This document shows, one piece after another, positions 47,857 through 58,686 of a DNA stretch of 64,000 nt. A program made the translations under genes and the position numbers. Below the pieces are notes generated by a model that saw only the letters and a program-made list of their open reading frames with translations, made no database searches and was not told where the DNA came from. This stretch comes from Cryobacterium sp. PH31-AA6 (GTDB taxonomy: Bacteria; Actinomycetota; Actinomycetes; Actinomycetales; Microbacteriaceae). How positions within the stretch are numbered: position 1 is the first letter of the stretch; every line of letters begins with the position of its first letter. The stretch is taken from assembly GCF_030063195.1 (NCBI RefSeq), contig NZ_JASISS010000012.1, forward strand, positions 28,852 to 92,851. Reading direction: 5' to 3'.

Positions 47857-48498
47857 ATGACTGACATCACCATCATCGGCAGCGGCAACATGGCTCGCGG
47901 AATCGGAACCCGGGCGGTGGCCGCCGGTCGCAGCCTGCAGATTCTCAGCCCCAACGAGGCCAAGGCGGCGGCGCTCGCCGCCGAACTCGGAGGGAACGTC
48001 ACCTCCGGCCCGGGCGATGCCCTGCCCGCCGGCGACATCGTCCTGCTGGCCGTTCCCTACGGCGGCGCTCGGGAGATCGTCACGCGCCTCGGCACGGCAC
48101 TCGCGGGCAAGACCGTGATCGACCTCACCAACCCGATCGACTTCACCACCTTCGACTCGCTCACGGTTGCGCCCGGCACCTCGGCGGCCGAGGAGCTCGC
48201 CGCCCTCGCCGCCCCCGGAGTGAACATCGTGAAGGCATTCAACACGACCTTCGCCGGCCCGCTCGCGGCCGGCTCTGTCTCGGGCGAGCCCCTTGACGTG
48301 TTCATCGCGTCGGACTCCGACGAGGCCGCCGCCGCCGTCGCATCCTTCGCCGCGGATGCCGGCCTGAACCCGGTCGTAGCCGGCCCGCTGCGCCGTGCGC
48401 GCGAGCTCGAGGGCTTCCAGCTGCTGATCATGACCCTGCAGGTCGACCCGGCCCTGGACACCTTCAACTGGAACACCTCGCTCAAGGTGCTCGTCTAG
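47857..48498 (+). CDS. F420-dependent NADP oxidoreductase-type (NADP-binding) protein
   Basis: A 213-residue Rossmann protein of the NADP_F420 family. It opens with the dinucleotide loop ITIIGSGNMARGIGTRAV, followed by DIVLLAVPYGG, VIDLTNPIDF and VKAFNTTFA, the expected order. It could reduce NADP with F420H2 or another flavin-like carrier, but short homologues in actinobacteria are often uncharacterised. AGGAAGAGA precedes the ATG. Control by the divergent MarR regulator is likely and suggests a stress- or xenobiotic-induced redox role. Confidence 0.85.
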   Translation: MTDITIIGSGNMARGIGTRAVAAGRSLQILSPNEAKAAALAAELGGNVTSGPGDALPAGDIVLLAVPYGGAREIVTRLGTALAGKTVIDLTNPIDFTTFDSLTVAPGTSAAEELAALAAPGVNIVKAFNTTFAGPLAAGSVSGEPLDVFIASDSDEAAAAVASFAADAGLNPVVAGPLRRARELEGFQLLIMTLQVDPALDTFNWNTSLKVLV

Positions 48499-48522
48499 CG
48501 GCCGCTCGGGCGGGTCGGCCAG

Positions 48523-48586
48523 GCCGCGCCGGTTTCGGCAGCCCGCGCCCGCGCCCGCGGAGGCGGGCTGCCGAAACGGGCGCGGC
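48523..48586. repeat. Long GC-rich hairpin (24-bp arms)
   Basis: Left arm 48523-48546 and right arm 48563-48586 are complementary at 23 of 24 positions around a 16-base loop; the arms contain TTTCGGCAGCCCGC and GCGGGCTGCCGAAA. It starts 24 bases after the oxidoreductase stop and may terminate it. The motif (Pu)TTTC(C/G)GCAG resembles palindromes A and B, and the hairpin at 63594. A short direct duplication follows (20-base copies at 48603 and 48625). Confidence 0.8.
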
Positions 48587-48657
48587 GGTGACGGGTTGCG
48601 GTGGTGACGGGCGCGGCGCGCGGCGGTGACGGGCGCGGCGCGCGGGCGCGTGGCGCG

Positions 48658-49050
48658 TCAGGCGGCGGGGGAGGCGCGGCGGCGCATCCGGATCGCCAGG
48701 AGCGCGATCGCACGCCAGCCGAGCAGGAACACGCCGAGCACGATCGTGGCGACGATGATGAAGCTCAGCTGCACGCCCTGCCCGCTCGCGATCCGCAACA
48801 GCATCCCGCCGGCCACCGTGAACAGCCAGACGCCGACTCCGGTCCAGACGATCCGCCGTGGGCTCCGCCAGGCGCGCAGCACGAGCCAGCCGATCGCGAG
48901 CCCGCCGAGGAACGGCCACCAGGTGGTGAGTATTCCGAGCAGACCCTCGCCGTGGCTGGCCCGCCCGACCAGCGCGAAGACGAGCACGAGGGCCGCATCG
49001 ACGACCGCCGCAACGATGACGGATGCCGGAACTGCTCGCTGTGCTCTCAT
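48658..49050 (-). CDS. DUF3054 family membrane protein
   Basis: A 130-residue protein with four hydrophobic segments (about 10-28, 42-60, 68-87, 95-120). RIVWTGVGVWLFTVAGGMLLR and GVQLSFIIVATIVLGVFLLGWR match the DUF3054 family, whose function is unknown. ATG at 49050 is leaderless by pattern (TAGGCT 6 bases upstream). It is followed by the GC-rich repeats at 48523-48655. Confidence 0.8.
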   Translation of the reverse strand: MRAQRAVPASVIVAAVVDAALVLVFALVGRASHGEGLLGILTTWWPFLGGLAIGWLVLRAWRSPRRIVWTGVGVWLFTVAGGMLLRIASGQGVQLSFIIVATIVLGVFLLGWRAIALLAIRMRRRASPAA

Positions 49051-49056
49051 GCCGTC

Positions 49057-49062
49057 AGCCTA
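49057..49062 (-). promoter_or_regulatory. -10-like hexamer before the DUF3054 gene
   Basis: On the minus strand TAGGCT lies 6 bases before the ATG at 49050. Confidence 0.5.
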
Positions 49063-49108
49063 CGGGCCGTTGCCGCGCCAGCGCCTCGAGCTCGAGGGGC
49101 CGGCGCCG

Positions 49109-49819
49109 CTAGATCGAGGTGCCGATCAGGGCGCCGATCGCCCAGGTGACGCCGAGGGCGAGCAGTCCGCCGATCACGACCCGGGAAATGGCGCGGGCCT
49201 TGGGGCTGCCGCCGAGGTAGGCGCTGAGCCAGCCGGTGATGACGAGGGCGACCGCGACCGCGAGGAAGGTGGCCGGCAGGCGCCACGCGGGCGGCGGCAG
49301 CAGCACCGCGAGCAGCGGCAGGATGGCGCCCACCGTGAACGCGAGCGCGGACGCGAACGCCGCGTGCCAGGGATTGGACAGCTCCTCGGTGCCGATGTGC
49401 AGTTCCACCTCGAGGTGCGCGCCGAGCGCGTCGTGTTCGGTCAGCTCGAGTGCCACCTGCCGCGCGGTATCGGAACTGAGGCCCTTCGCCTGGTAGAGGC
49501 CGGCCAGTTCGGCCAGTTCCTGCTCCGGCATGTGAAGGAGCTCCCAGCGTTCCTTCGTGATCAGGGCGCGCTCGGTATCGCGCTGGCTGCTCACCGACAC
49601 GTACTCGCCCAGGGCCATCGAGATGGCGCCGGCGAGGAGGCTGGCGACGCCGGCGACCAGGATGGCGGAGGCATTCGGGGTTGCCGCCGCAACACCCACA
49701 ACGAGGGCGGCGACCGAGACGATGCCGTCGTTTGCCCCGAGCACGCCGGCGCGAAGCCAGTTGAGGCGCGAGGCATGTCCGGCGGAGTGGGGATCGATGC
49801 CGTGTTCCGGTTCAGTCAT
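49109..49819 (-). CDS. VIT1/CCC1 family iron/manganese transporter
   Basis: A 236-residue membrane protein with helices at about 20-75 and 140-235 and a polar cytoplasmic insert between. The hallmark LRAGVLGANDGIVSVAALVVGVA, SLLAGAISMALGEYVSVSSQRDTE and AFTVGAILPLL are those of VIT1/CCC1 transporters, which move Fe2+/Mn2+ by proton exchange. The insert with many Glu and Met residues (LLHMPEQELAELAGLY) matches the metal-binding domain of the plant protein. ATG at 49819 gives the standard N-terminus. Same orientation as DUF3054, 58 bases upstream of it. Confidence 0.9.
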   Translation of the reverse strand: MTEPEHGIDPHSAGHASRLNWLRAGVLGANDGIVSVAALVVGVAAATPNASAILVAGVASLLAGAISMALGEYVSVSSQRDTERALITKERWELLHMPEQELAELAGLYQAKGLSSDTARQVALELTEHDALGAHLEVELHIGTEELSNPWHAAFASALAFTVGAILPLLAVLLPPPAWRLPATFLAVAVALVITGWLSAYLGGSPKARAISRVVIGGLLALGVTWAIGALIGTSI

Positions 49820-49938
49820 GACTGCATCCAAGCATTCGCAGGTCTCCGTCGCCACCAAGGTGTGGCTTCCCTCCCTCCGTCTCCGACCAGGGCCGGTCGC
49901 GTGAGATTCGCGAGAACGGAACGCCGCTTCGGCCAGAG

Positions 49939-49967
49939 TTCGCGATGCCGATGTGGGACGCTAGAGT
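49939..49967 (+). promoter_or_regulatory. Candidate promoter of sucCD
   Basis: TTCGCG (49939-49944), 17 bases, TAGAGT (49962-49967); leader about 100 bases. The -35 match is weak. Confidence 0.4.
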
Positions 49968-50075
49968 TTGAACTGGCCAGTATGTCTTGATGTCGAGCTA
50001 CATTCGGCGCTGCACACTGTGCCCACACCCCCTCGGACCGAGCAGGAACGCCAAGACGCGGATTGGAAGAGCAGC

Positions 50076-51245
50076 GTGGATCTTTACGAATACCAGGCCA
50101 GAGACCTGTTTGAGCAGTATGGAGTTCCGGTCCTTCCGGGCATCATCGCGGACACCCCCGAAGAAGTGCGTGCGGCCGCTGAGAAGCTCGGCGGCGTCGT
50201 CGTCGTCAAGGCCCAGGTCAAGGTCGGCGGGCGCGGCAAGGCCGGCGGAGTCAAGGTCGCCAAGACCCCCGACGACGCTGAGGCCGCCGGCCGGGCCATC
50301 CTCGGCCTCGATATCAAGGGCCACACCGTCAACCGGGTCATGGTTGCCGGCGGCGCGCGAATCAAGCAGGAGTTCTACTTCTCCGTGCTGCTCGACCGGG
50401 CCAACCGCTCCTACCTCTCGCTCGCGAGCTATGAGGGTGGCGTGGAGATCGAGGTTCTCGCTGTCGAGAAGCCCGAGGCTCTCGCCTATGTTGCGATCGA
50501 CCCGCTCGCCGGGATCGATCTGGCCATGGCCACCGAGATCGCTATCGCGGCCAAGTTCCCGGCCGAACTCGTCGACAAGGTTGCGCCCGTCTTCGTACAG
50601 CTCTACAACGTGTTCACGGGCGAGGACGCGACCCTGGTCGAGGTCAACCCGCTCGTGCTGACCGAAGAGGGCGACATCATCGCGCTCGACGGCAAGGTCA
50701 CGATCGACGAGAACGCCGGATTCCGCCACCCCAAGCACGCTCTCCTCGAGGATGCCGCCGCCGCGGACCCGCTCGAGGCGAAGGCCAAGGAAAACGACCT
50801 CAACTACGTCAAGCTCGACGGTGAGGTCGGCATCATCGGCAACGGTGCGGGGCTCGTCATGAGCACCCTCGACGTCGTCGCCTACGCCGGCGAGAACCAC
50901 GGCGGCGTCAAGCCGGCCAACTTCCTCGACATCGGGGGCGGAGCATCCGCCGAGGTCATGGCCGCGGGCCTTGACGTCATCCTCGGTGACCCGCAGGTCA
51001 AGAGTGTGTTCGTCAACGTCTTCGGCGGCATCACCGCCTGCGACGCCGTCGCCAAGGGAATCGTCGGCGCGCTCGCCGAGCTCGGCAGCTCCGCGAACAA
51101 GCCGCTCGTCGTTCGCCTCGACGGCAACAACGTCGAAGAGGGCCGCCGCATCCTGGCCGAGGCCAACCACCCGCTCGTCACCCTGGCCGCGACGATGGAT
51201 GAGGGCGCCGCCAAGGCCGCCGAACTCGCCCACGCAGCCCGCTGA
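50076..51245 (+). CDS. sucC: Succinyl-CoA ligase, beta subunit
   Basis: A 389-residue TCA-cycle subunit that binds nucleotide (ATP-grasp fold, about 1-230) and closes the active site. Diagnostic parts: [44 protein letters not shown], and the Rossmann-like C-terminal domain with [14 protein letters not shown] and [15 protein letters not shown] at 50076 gives the exact family N-terminus; the ribosome site is weak (GGAAGAG 8 bases upstream). sucD follows 35 bases after. Confidence 0.96.
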   Translation: MDLYEYQARDLFEQYGVPVLPGIIADTPEEVRAAAEKLGGVVVVKAQVKVGGRGKAGGVKVAKTPDDAEAAGRAILGLDIKGHTVNRVMVAGGARIKQEFYFSVLLDRANRSYLSLASYEGGVEIEVLAVEKPEALAYVAIDPLAGIDLAMATEIAIAAKFPAELVDKVAPVFVQLYNVFTGEDATLVEVNPLVLTEEGDIIALDGKVTIDENAGFRHPKHALLEDAAAADPLEAKAKENDLNYVKLDGEVGIIGNGAGLVMSTLDVVAYAGENHGGVKPANFLDIGGGASAEVMAAGLDVILGDPQVKSVFVNVFGGITACDAVAKGIVGALAELGSSANKPLVVRLDGNNVEEGRRILAEANHPLVTLAATMDEGAAKAAELAHAAR

Positions 51246-51280
51246 TCGAGCCCGTCGAGATCAAGGATTAAGGGAAAAAC

Positions 51281-52168
51281 ATGTCAATCTTCCTCAACAA
51301 GGACTCCAAGGTCATCGTCCAGGGAATCACCGGCGGTGAGGGCACCAAGCACACCGCCCTCATGCTCAAGGCCGGCACCCAGGTCGTCGGCGGAGTGAAC
51401 GCCCGCAAGGCCGGCACCACCGTGCTTCACGGCGACGTCGAGCTTCCCGTCTTCGGCACGGTCGCCGAAGCCATGGAAAAGACCGGCGCGGATGTCTCCA
51501 TCGCGTTCGTCCCGCCGGCCTTCACCAAGAACGCCGTGATCGAAGCCATCGACGCGGGGATTCCGCTGCTCGTCATCATCACCGAGGGCGTCCCCGTGCA
51601 GGACTCGGCCGATTTCTGGGCCTACGCCAAGGCCAAGGGCAACAAGACCCGGATCATCGGGCCGAACTGCCCCGGCATCATCACGCCCGGTGAAGCGCTC
51701 GTCGGCATCACGCCCGCGAACATCACCGGCAAGGGCCCGGTCGGCCTCGTCTCCAAGTCGGGCACCCTGACCTACCAGATGATGTATGAACTGCGCGACC
51801 TCGGCTTCTCCACCGCGATCGGCATCGGCGGTGACCCCATCATCGGGACCACCCACATCGACGCCCTCGAGGCGTTCGAAGCGGACCCGGAGACCCTCGC
51901 CATCGTCATGATCGGTGAAATCGGTGGCGACGCCGAGGAGAAGGCCGCCGAGTACATCAAGGCGCACGTCACTAAGCCCGTCGTCGGCTATGTCGCAGGC
52001 TTCACCGCTCCGGAGGGCAAGACCATGGGCCACGCCGGCGCCATCGTCTCCAACGGGGCCGGAACCGCGCAGGGCAAGAAGGAGGCCCTCGAGGCCGCCG
52101 GGGTCAAGGTCGGCAAGACGCCGAGCGAGACCGCCACCCTGCTGCGCGAGGTTCTCGCCGCACTGTAG
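51281..52168 (+). CDS. sucD: Succinyl-CoA ligase, alpha subunit
   Basis: A 295-residue subunit carrying the phosphohistidine. It starts [24 protein letters not shown], has [15 protein letters not shown], the [16 protein letters not shown] loop and the active-site [21 protein letters not shown] with the catalytic His. Length normal. Translation probably coupled with sucC; an intrinsic terminator follows 16 bases after the stop. Confidence 0.97.
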   Translation: MSIFLNKDSKVIVQGITGGEGTKHTALMLKAGTQVVGGVNARKAGTTVLHGDVELPVFGTVAEAMEKTGADVSIAFVPPAFTKNAVIEAIDAGIPLLVIITEGVPVQDSADFWAYAKAKGNKTRIIGPNCPGIITPGEALVGITPANITGKGPVGLVSKSGTLTYQMMYELRDLGFSTAIGIGGDPIIGTTHIDALEAFEADPETLAIVMIGEIGGDAEEKAAEYIKAHVTKPVVGYVAGFTAPEGKTMGHAGAIVSNGAGTAQGKKEALEAAGVKVGKTPSETATLLREVLAAL

Positions 52169-52184
52169 GAACCGCGCGCGGAGG

Positions 52185-52214
52185 AAGGGCTCGCCGGTCA
52201 CCGGCGGGCCCTTT
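52185..52214 (+). terminator. Terminator after sucD
   Basis: AAGGGCTCGCCGG / CCGGCGGGCCCTT with a 3-base loop, one mismatch, then T. It ends the sucCD operon. Confidence 0.8.
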
Positions 52215-52271
52215 CACTTGGCGGCGAGCTACCCGGTGACGCGAAGGCCGGAACGGGCCATACTGGTCGCC

Positions 52272-52376
52272 ATGGAGACCATTCTCAGCCTCGGCCTGGT
52301 CGGATTCGTCATCGTCGGTGTGATCCTCGGACTCGTCGCGCTCGTCGCCATGATCCGGGCGCCGTACCGCAAATAA
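52272..52376 (+). CDS. 34-residue single-span membrane peptide (putative)
   Basis: Small ORF after the sucD terminator: a hydrophobic span (residues about 4-28, LSLGLVGFVIVGVILGLVALVAM) followed by a basic tail RAPYRK, the profile of a real small membrane protein. CATACT lies 7 bases before the ATG at 52272, the same leaderless arrangement as its neighbours; no ribosome site. No family recognised. Confidence 0.45.
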   Translation: METILSLGLVGFVIVGVILGLVALVAMIRAPYRK

Positions 52377-52541
52377 CCCGTGCCGCCCCACGATGACGAC
52401 GGAGTTGTCCGCGCCTTCGGAGCGCAACCGGTCTGGAAGGCCTCTCGGCGGGGGACCCCCGGTCGCTGCCCGCCGCCGACAGAATCCGTCCCGAATTCGG
52501 CGGGCGCGGCGAGGGTGAAACGCGGTGGCCCCGGGGCCAAG

Positions 52542-52547
52542 TAGGCT
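52542..52547 (+). promoter_or_regulatory. -10-like hexamer before the PerM-like gene
   Basis: TAGGCT lies 8 bases before the ATG at 52556; no ribosome site is seen between them. Confidence 0.5.
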
Positions 52548-52555
52548 CGGCCCGG

Positions 52556-53785
52556 ATGAACCGCTTAACGACCGCCCTGCTCGCCGCTCTCGAGGCGCTC
52601 ATTGTCGTCGCCATCGGGGTGGGAATCGCCCTCGTTCCGCTGACCGTGCTCTGGGCAACCCAGTTCGGCCTCGCCATCGACTGGGTCACATTCTGGCGGG
52701 CCGCCGTCGACGTCTGGCTGCTCGGAAACGGCGTCGACCTCACGGTGCAACTCGACCCTGCCGTCGTGACCGCGCTCGGACTGCCCGGCGCAGAGGCGGC
52801 GTTCCCGCTCACCATCGCCCTGCTCGGCTACGCCGTGCTGGCCCTGCTGCTCGGTCGGCGCACGGGTGCCAGGGCCGCGGAGACTCCGTACCGGTGGGTC
52901 GGTGCCCTGTCCGCGATCGGCTGCTACGGCCTGCTCGCCACTCTGCTCGGCCTGACCGCGGGCACGGATGCCGTTCGGCCGGCACTCCCGCAGGCCATCC
53001 TGCTCCCCACCGCGGTGTACGCGGCCGGTGTCCTCTCCGGCGCGCTCCGCGCCCAGCCCGGCGGTGCCCTCGGCCGGCGCTACCTCGCCCTGCCCACCGT
53101 GGCGCGCGGCATCATCGCCGCGGCCGTGCGCGGCGGAACCGCGGCCGCCGCCGGCATCGTCGGGGTCGCCGCCGTACTGCTCGCGGTGCTCATCCTCACC
53201 AACTACGCCACCATCATCGGCCTGTACGAAACAGTGCAGTCGGGACTGACCGGCGGCATCGTGCTCACCCTGGTCGAGCTCGCCCTCATCCCGAACCTCG
53301 TCATCTGGGCGGCCGCCTGGCTCGTCGGCCCCGGCATCGCCGTCGGCGTCGGGACCAGCGTGTCCCCGGTCGGCACGGCGCTGGGTTCAATTCCCGGGCT
53401 GCCCCTGTTCGGTGTGCTCCCGCACGGCACGCCCGCGGTCGGGTTTCTCGGCCTGCTGGTGCCCGTGCTGCTCGGCTTCCTTGCCGCGGTCGCCACCCGG
53501 CAACGGCAGTCCCGCACCGACACGGCCCCGCGGACGATTCCGCACCGGCTGATCACCGGGGTGGCGACCGGCGTCGTCGCGGGCATTCTGCTCGGCCTCC
53601 TCTCCTGGTGGTCGGGCGGGGCGATCGGCCCCGGACGGCTGGCTGAGGTCGGGCCGAATCCCCTCATTGTCGGGCTGCTCGTCACGGTCGAAGTGGGCAT
53701 CGCCGCCTGCGCCGGGCTGATGGCACCGCAGCCGTTTCAGCGGGGCCGCGTCACAGCGAAGAACGAATCGGCCGCCAAACGGTAG
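52556..53785 (+). CDS. PerM-like integral membrane protein (DUF6350)
   Basis: A 409-residue polytopic protein with about nine to ten hydrophobic segments across its length and a polar C-terminal end. In mycobacteria the gene between sucCD and purN (Rv0955) encodes PerM, needed for cell division during persistence; the same synteny here plus the topology support a PerM/DUF6350 assignment. Sequence motifs alone would not prove it. It is 9 bases upstream of purN. Confidence 0.75.
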   Translation: MNRLTTALLAALEALIVVAIGVGIALVPLTVLWATQFGLAIDWVTFWRAAVDVWLLGNGVDLTVQLDPAVVTALGLPGAEAAFPLTIALLGYAVLALLLGRRTGARAAETPYRWVGALSAIGCYGLLATLLGLTAGTDAVRPALPQAILLPTAVYAAGVLSGALRAQPGGALGRRYLALPTVARGIIAAAVRGGTAAAAGIVGVAAVLLAVLILTNYATIIGLYETVQSGLTGGIVLTLVELALIPNLVIWAAAWLVGPGIAVGVGTSVSPVGTALGSIPGLPLFGVLPHGTPAVGFLGLLVPVLLGFLAAVATRQRQSRTDTAPRTIPHRLITGVATGVVAGILLGLLSWWSGGAIGPGRLAEVGPNPLIVGLLVTVEVGIAACAGLMAPQPFQRGRVTAKNESAAKR

Positions 53786-53788
53786 GCT
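53783..53788 (+). promoter_or_regulatory. -10-like hexamer before purN
   Basis: TAGGCT overlaps the stop codon of the PerM-like gene and lies 6 bases before the purN GTG; the gap has no ribosome site. Confidence 0.5.
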
Positions 53789-53794
53789 CTTCCC

Positions 53795-54384
53795 GTGCTG
53801 TCATTGGTCGTGTTGATCTCAGGCGGGGGATCCAACCTTCGCTCCCTGCTCGAGGCGTGCCGGGATGCCGAGTATCCGGCGAGGGTCGTCGCCATCGGCG
53901 CCGACCGCGACGCTGACGGTCTCGAACTCGGCGAAGAGTTCGGGATTCCCACCTTCACCGTGCCGTACTCCTCCCACGCCAGCCGGGAGGTCTGGGGCGA
54001 CGAGCTCCTGGCCCAGGTTCGGCAGTGGACGCCCGACCTGGTCGTGCTGAGTGGGTTCATGCGCCTGCTCCCGCCGCGGGTGGTGGCCGCGCTGTCGCCG
54101 CAACTGCTCAACACGCATCCGGCCTACCTGCCCGAGTTCCCCGGCGCCCACGGAGTGCGCGATGCGCTCGCCGCCGGCGTCACGGAGACCGGCGCCAGTC
54201 TCATCGTCGTCGACACCGGGGTCGACGACGGACCGATCATCGCGCAGGAGAGGGTGCCGGTGCTACCCGGCGACACCGAAGCATCCCTGCACGAACGAAT
54301 CAAGACCGTCGAGCGGCGCCTGCTGGTGCAGGCCGTGCTCGACATCGCCAACGGACACGTCGACCTCAAGGAGCACTCCCAGAT

Positions 54385-54388
<4 letters not shown>
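53795..54388 (+). CDS. purN: Phosphoribosylglycinamide formyltransferase
   Basis: A 197-residue folate-dependent enzyme (GAR transformylase) of purine synthesis. It begins [18 protein letters not shown], has [11 protein letters not shown], the active-site [24 protein letters not shown] with the catalytic His, and [22 protein letters not shown] start at 53795. Its stop overlaps the purH ATG by four bases (ATGA). Confidence 0.96.
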
Positions 54389-56061
<1,673 letters not shown>

Positions 56062-56172
56062 TCCGGTCTATGCGCACCGACGCGGGGTCGGTGCGCCGCC
56101 CGGCCCCGGAGATTCTGGCACGATTGACTGGTCCGCGATGCCACCAGACGCGTCGCGGAGGGAAGGGCAGCC

Positions 56173-57369
56173 GTGTCAGACCTTGAGGGATTCATCCAGC
56201 AGGATTACCTGATCGCGCTCGCGGTCGCCGTCGTCGCTGCGGTGGCGATCACGGCGATCACCGCGCTCGTGTTCCGAACGGTCGGCCGGAAGACGGCATG
56301 GGCCCGCACCTTGGTGAGACTGGTCAGGGTACCGTTCCGCCTGACCCTGATGATGGGCGCCATCTGGTTGGCGAACACGCTGTTCCTGCAGAGCACGTCA
56401 CAGGTCGGGGGTCTGGTCGACTTCATCTTCCGGGCCCTGTTCATCGTCGCATCGTCCTGGCTCGTCAGCGCACTGCTCTACTTCTTTGAGGAGATCTCCG
56501 CCGCCCGCTACCGCGTGGACGTGCGCGACAACCGGGTTGCCCGCCGGGTGCGCACCCAGCTGCGGATGCTGCGCCGCATCGGAGTCGTCGTGGTCGTGAT
56601 CTGCGCGATCGGGGCCGTGCTGCTCAGCATCCCCGGTGCGGCGACGCTCGGTGCCAGTCTGTTCGCCTCCGCCGGCCTGCTCAGCCTCGTCGCCGGTCTG
56701 GCCGCGCAGTCCACCCTCGCGAACGTGTTCGCCGGCGTTCAACTGGCCTTCAACAACGCCCTGCGCGTCGACGACGTTGTCATCGTGGAGAACGAGTGGG
56801 GGAAGATCGAGGAGATCACTCTCACCTACGTGGTCGTGCACATCTGGGACGACCGGCGAATGGTGTTGCCGTCGACCTACTTCACGACGAATCCGTTCCA
56901 GAACTGGACCAGGCACAACAGTGAGCTCCTCGGCGCGGTCGAATTCGACCTGGACTGGCGCGTCGATCCGGTCGGGATGCGCGAGGAGCTGAGTCGGATC
57001 GTCGCGCAGACCGAACTCTGGGACGAACGCGTCGTCGTGCTCCAGGTCACGGATGCCGTCGGCGGTTTCGTGCGAGTGCGGGTGCTGGTCTCCGCCGCAG
57101 ACGCGCCGACCCTGTTCGACCTGCGTTGCCTGGTGCGGGAGAACCTGATCGCCTGGCTCATCACCCACAATCCCGACGCGCTGCCGGTGGGCCGGATGGA
57201 GCTGCGGCGGGAGCCGCGGACCGGTCCCTCGACGGCAACCGGGCCGAAACCGGGCCACCCCGTGACCGCGCCGATCGGGCTCTTCTCCGGCGACGAGAAC
57301 GCCAAGGCCCGCGCCGCCGAGTTCACCTCGGCCGTGCCGATTCAGAACGGCCAAGCGGACGAGCGCTGA
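56173..57369 (+). CDS. Mechanosensitive ion channel (MscS family)
   Basis: A 398-residue protein with four hydrophobic segments (about 12-32, 58-76, 85-105, 135-160) and an MscS pore-beta region: the glycine/alanine-rich pore helix LGASLFASAGLLSLVAGLAAQSTLANVFAGVQLAFNNALRVDD (about 158-200) followed by the beta domain VIVENEWGKIEEITLTYVVVHIWDDRRMVLPSTYFTTNPFQNWTR. The rest is a cytoplasmic vestibule and a variable tail. Likely releases solutes on hypo-osmotic shock. GTG at 56173 after GGAAGGG. Confidence 0.92.
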   Translation: MSDLEGFIQQDYLIALAVAVVAAVAITAITALVFRTVGRKTAWARTLVRLVRVPFRLTLMMGAIWLANTLFLQSTSQVGGLVDFIFRALFIVASSWLVSALLYFFEEISAARYRVDVRDNRVARRVRTQLRMLRRIGVVVVVICAIGAVLLSIPGAATLGASLFASAGLLSLVAGLAAQSTLANVFAGVQLAFNNALRVDDVVIVENEWGKIEEITLTYVVVHIWDDRRMVLPSTYFTTNPFQNWTRHNSELLGAVEFDLDWRVDPVGMREELSRIVAQTELWDERVVVLQVTDAVGGFVRVRVLVSAADAPTLFDLRCLVRENLIAWLITHNPDALPVGRMELRREPRTGPSTATGPKPGHPVTAPIGLFSGDENAKARAAEFTSAVPIQNGQADER

Positions 57370-57492
57370 CGCTCCGGGACAACGCCGAGAACGGGGTGCG
57401 GCGGCCCCGCGCCGCGGCTAGTCTGGGTCAGTCGTCGCGCCACAACCGCGACTCCACTCACCGGCCCACAAGGCCAGCAAGGAGAACTTCCC

Positions 57493-58575
57493 ATGACCCT
57501 CACGCAACCATCACCGTCGCTGGATGCGCTCCTCGGAATCCCGTTCACCCACGAACGCGTGCTGATCACCACCGGCGTCCGTTCCGGTCTCGTCATCACC
57601 ATCGCCATTCACTCGACCAGGCTCGGCCAGGCCCTGGGCGGCGCCCGGATGTGGCAGTACGAGAACTGGACCGACGCCGTCGCCGACGCCCTCCGCCTCT
57701 CCGCGGCGATGACGCTGAAGAACGCGGCCGCGGGGCTGAACCTCGGCGGGGGGAAATCCGTCATCCACCTGCCGCTCGGGACCGTGCTCACCGAGGCGGA
57801 GAAGCACGACGCCATGCGTGACCTCGGCGACGCGATCGAAAGCCTGGACGGCGCGTACATGACGGCGGAGGACGTCGGCACGAACGCCGAGCTGATGGCC
57901 GTCGTCCAGGAACGCACCGACCACGTCTGCGGCCTTCCCGAGTCGAGCGGCGGCGTCGGCGAGCCCGCCGAGGCGACCGCGGCGGGAGTCCACGCCGGCG
58001 TCGTCGCCACCCTCGAGGCGCTCTTCGGCAGCCGTGAGGTCCACGGCCGACACATCGTCATCTCCGGCCTCGGCCAGGTCGGAGGGCGTCTGGCCACCGC
58101 ACTGGCCGCAGCCGGCGCCCGACTCACCGTGAGCGACGTCAACCTCGCCCGGCGAGACCTGGCCGATTCGCTCGGCGCCGCCTGGGTGTCCGTCGACGAC
58201 GTTCACCTCGTGCCGGCCGACCTGTTCGTGCCGTGCGGGCTCGGCGGGGTGCTGACCGCGCGCGTGATCGGCGAGCTCACTGTGCTCGGCGTGGTCGGCG
58301 CGGCCAACAACCAGCTCGCCCAGCCGGAGGGTGCGGCGCAGCTCGACGCGCGCGGGATCCTCTGGGCGCCCGACTTCGTCGTCAACTCCGGCGGCGTGAT
58401 CTACCTGGCGCTCGCCTCTGAGCCCGGCGCCGACCCGGCCGTCGTCGCGACGCGCGTCGACTCGATCGGCGACACCATCGCGACCATCTTCACGGATGCC
58501 CGCGAGCAGGGAATCACGACCCTCGCAGCCGCCGAACACCTGGCTGCCGCTCGGTTGGACGCCGCCCGCCGCTGA
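57493..58575 (+). CDS. Leu/Val/Phe-type amino acid dehydrogenase
   Basis: A 360-residue Glu/Leu/Phe/Val dehydrogenase-family enzyme for NAD-linked oxidative deamination of branched-chain or aromatic amino acids. Lys76 and Lys88 (in AAMTLKNAAAGLNLGGGKSVI) have the 12-residue spacing of the substrate and catalytic lysines of leucine dehydrogenase. TAEDVGT, GVHAGVVATLEALFG and the NAD site VISGLGQVGGRLATALAAAGARLTVSDVN follow. AAGGAG precedes ATG 57493. Which amino acid it prefers is open; a link to the branched-chain uptake system is plausible. Confidence 0.9.
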   Translation: MTLTQPSPSLDALLGIPFTHERVLITTGVRSGLVITIAIHSTRLGQALGGARMWQYENWTDAVADALRLSAAMTLKNAAAGLNLGGGKSVIHLPLGTVLTEAEKHDAMRDLGDAIESLDGAYMTAEDVGTNAELMAVVQERTDHVCGLPESSGGVGEPAEATAAGVHAGVVATLEALFGSREVHGRHIVISGLGQVGGRLATALAAAGARLTVSDVNLARRDLADSLGAAWVSVDDVHLVPADLFVPCGLGGVLTARVIGELTVLGVVGAANNQLAQPEGAAQLDARGILWAPDFVVNSGGVIYLALASEPGADPAVVATRVDSIGDTIATIFTDAREQGITTLAAAEHLAAARLDAARR

Positions 58576-58579
58576 CGCT

Positions 58580-58642
58580 GTGCGCCCCCGCGCGGGTGCT
58601 GCGCCCCCGCGCGGGTGGCACAACACCCGCGCAACGGCGCAC
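58580..58642 (+). terminator. Stem-loop after the amino acid dehydrogenase gene
   Basis: Inner perfect hairpin GCGCGGGTG (58609-58617) / CACCCGCGC (58624-58632) with a 6-base loop, enclosed by GTGCGCC (58580-58586) / GGCGCAC (58636-58642). The left half contains a tandem copy of GTGC(T)GCGCCCCCGCGCGGG. No T run; placed between codirectional genes. Confidence 0.55.
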
Positions 58643-58674
58643 GTCCGGCGCGGGCGGCGGGAGCGTGCCGGCCA

Positions 58675-58680
58675 TACACT
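58675..58680 (+). promoter_or_regulatory. -10-like hexamer before the DDAH gene
   Basis: TACACT lies 6 bases before the ATG at 58687 (GGCGGG between). Confidence 0.4.
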
Positions 58681-58686
58681 GGCGGG

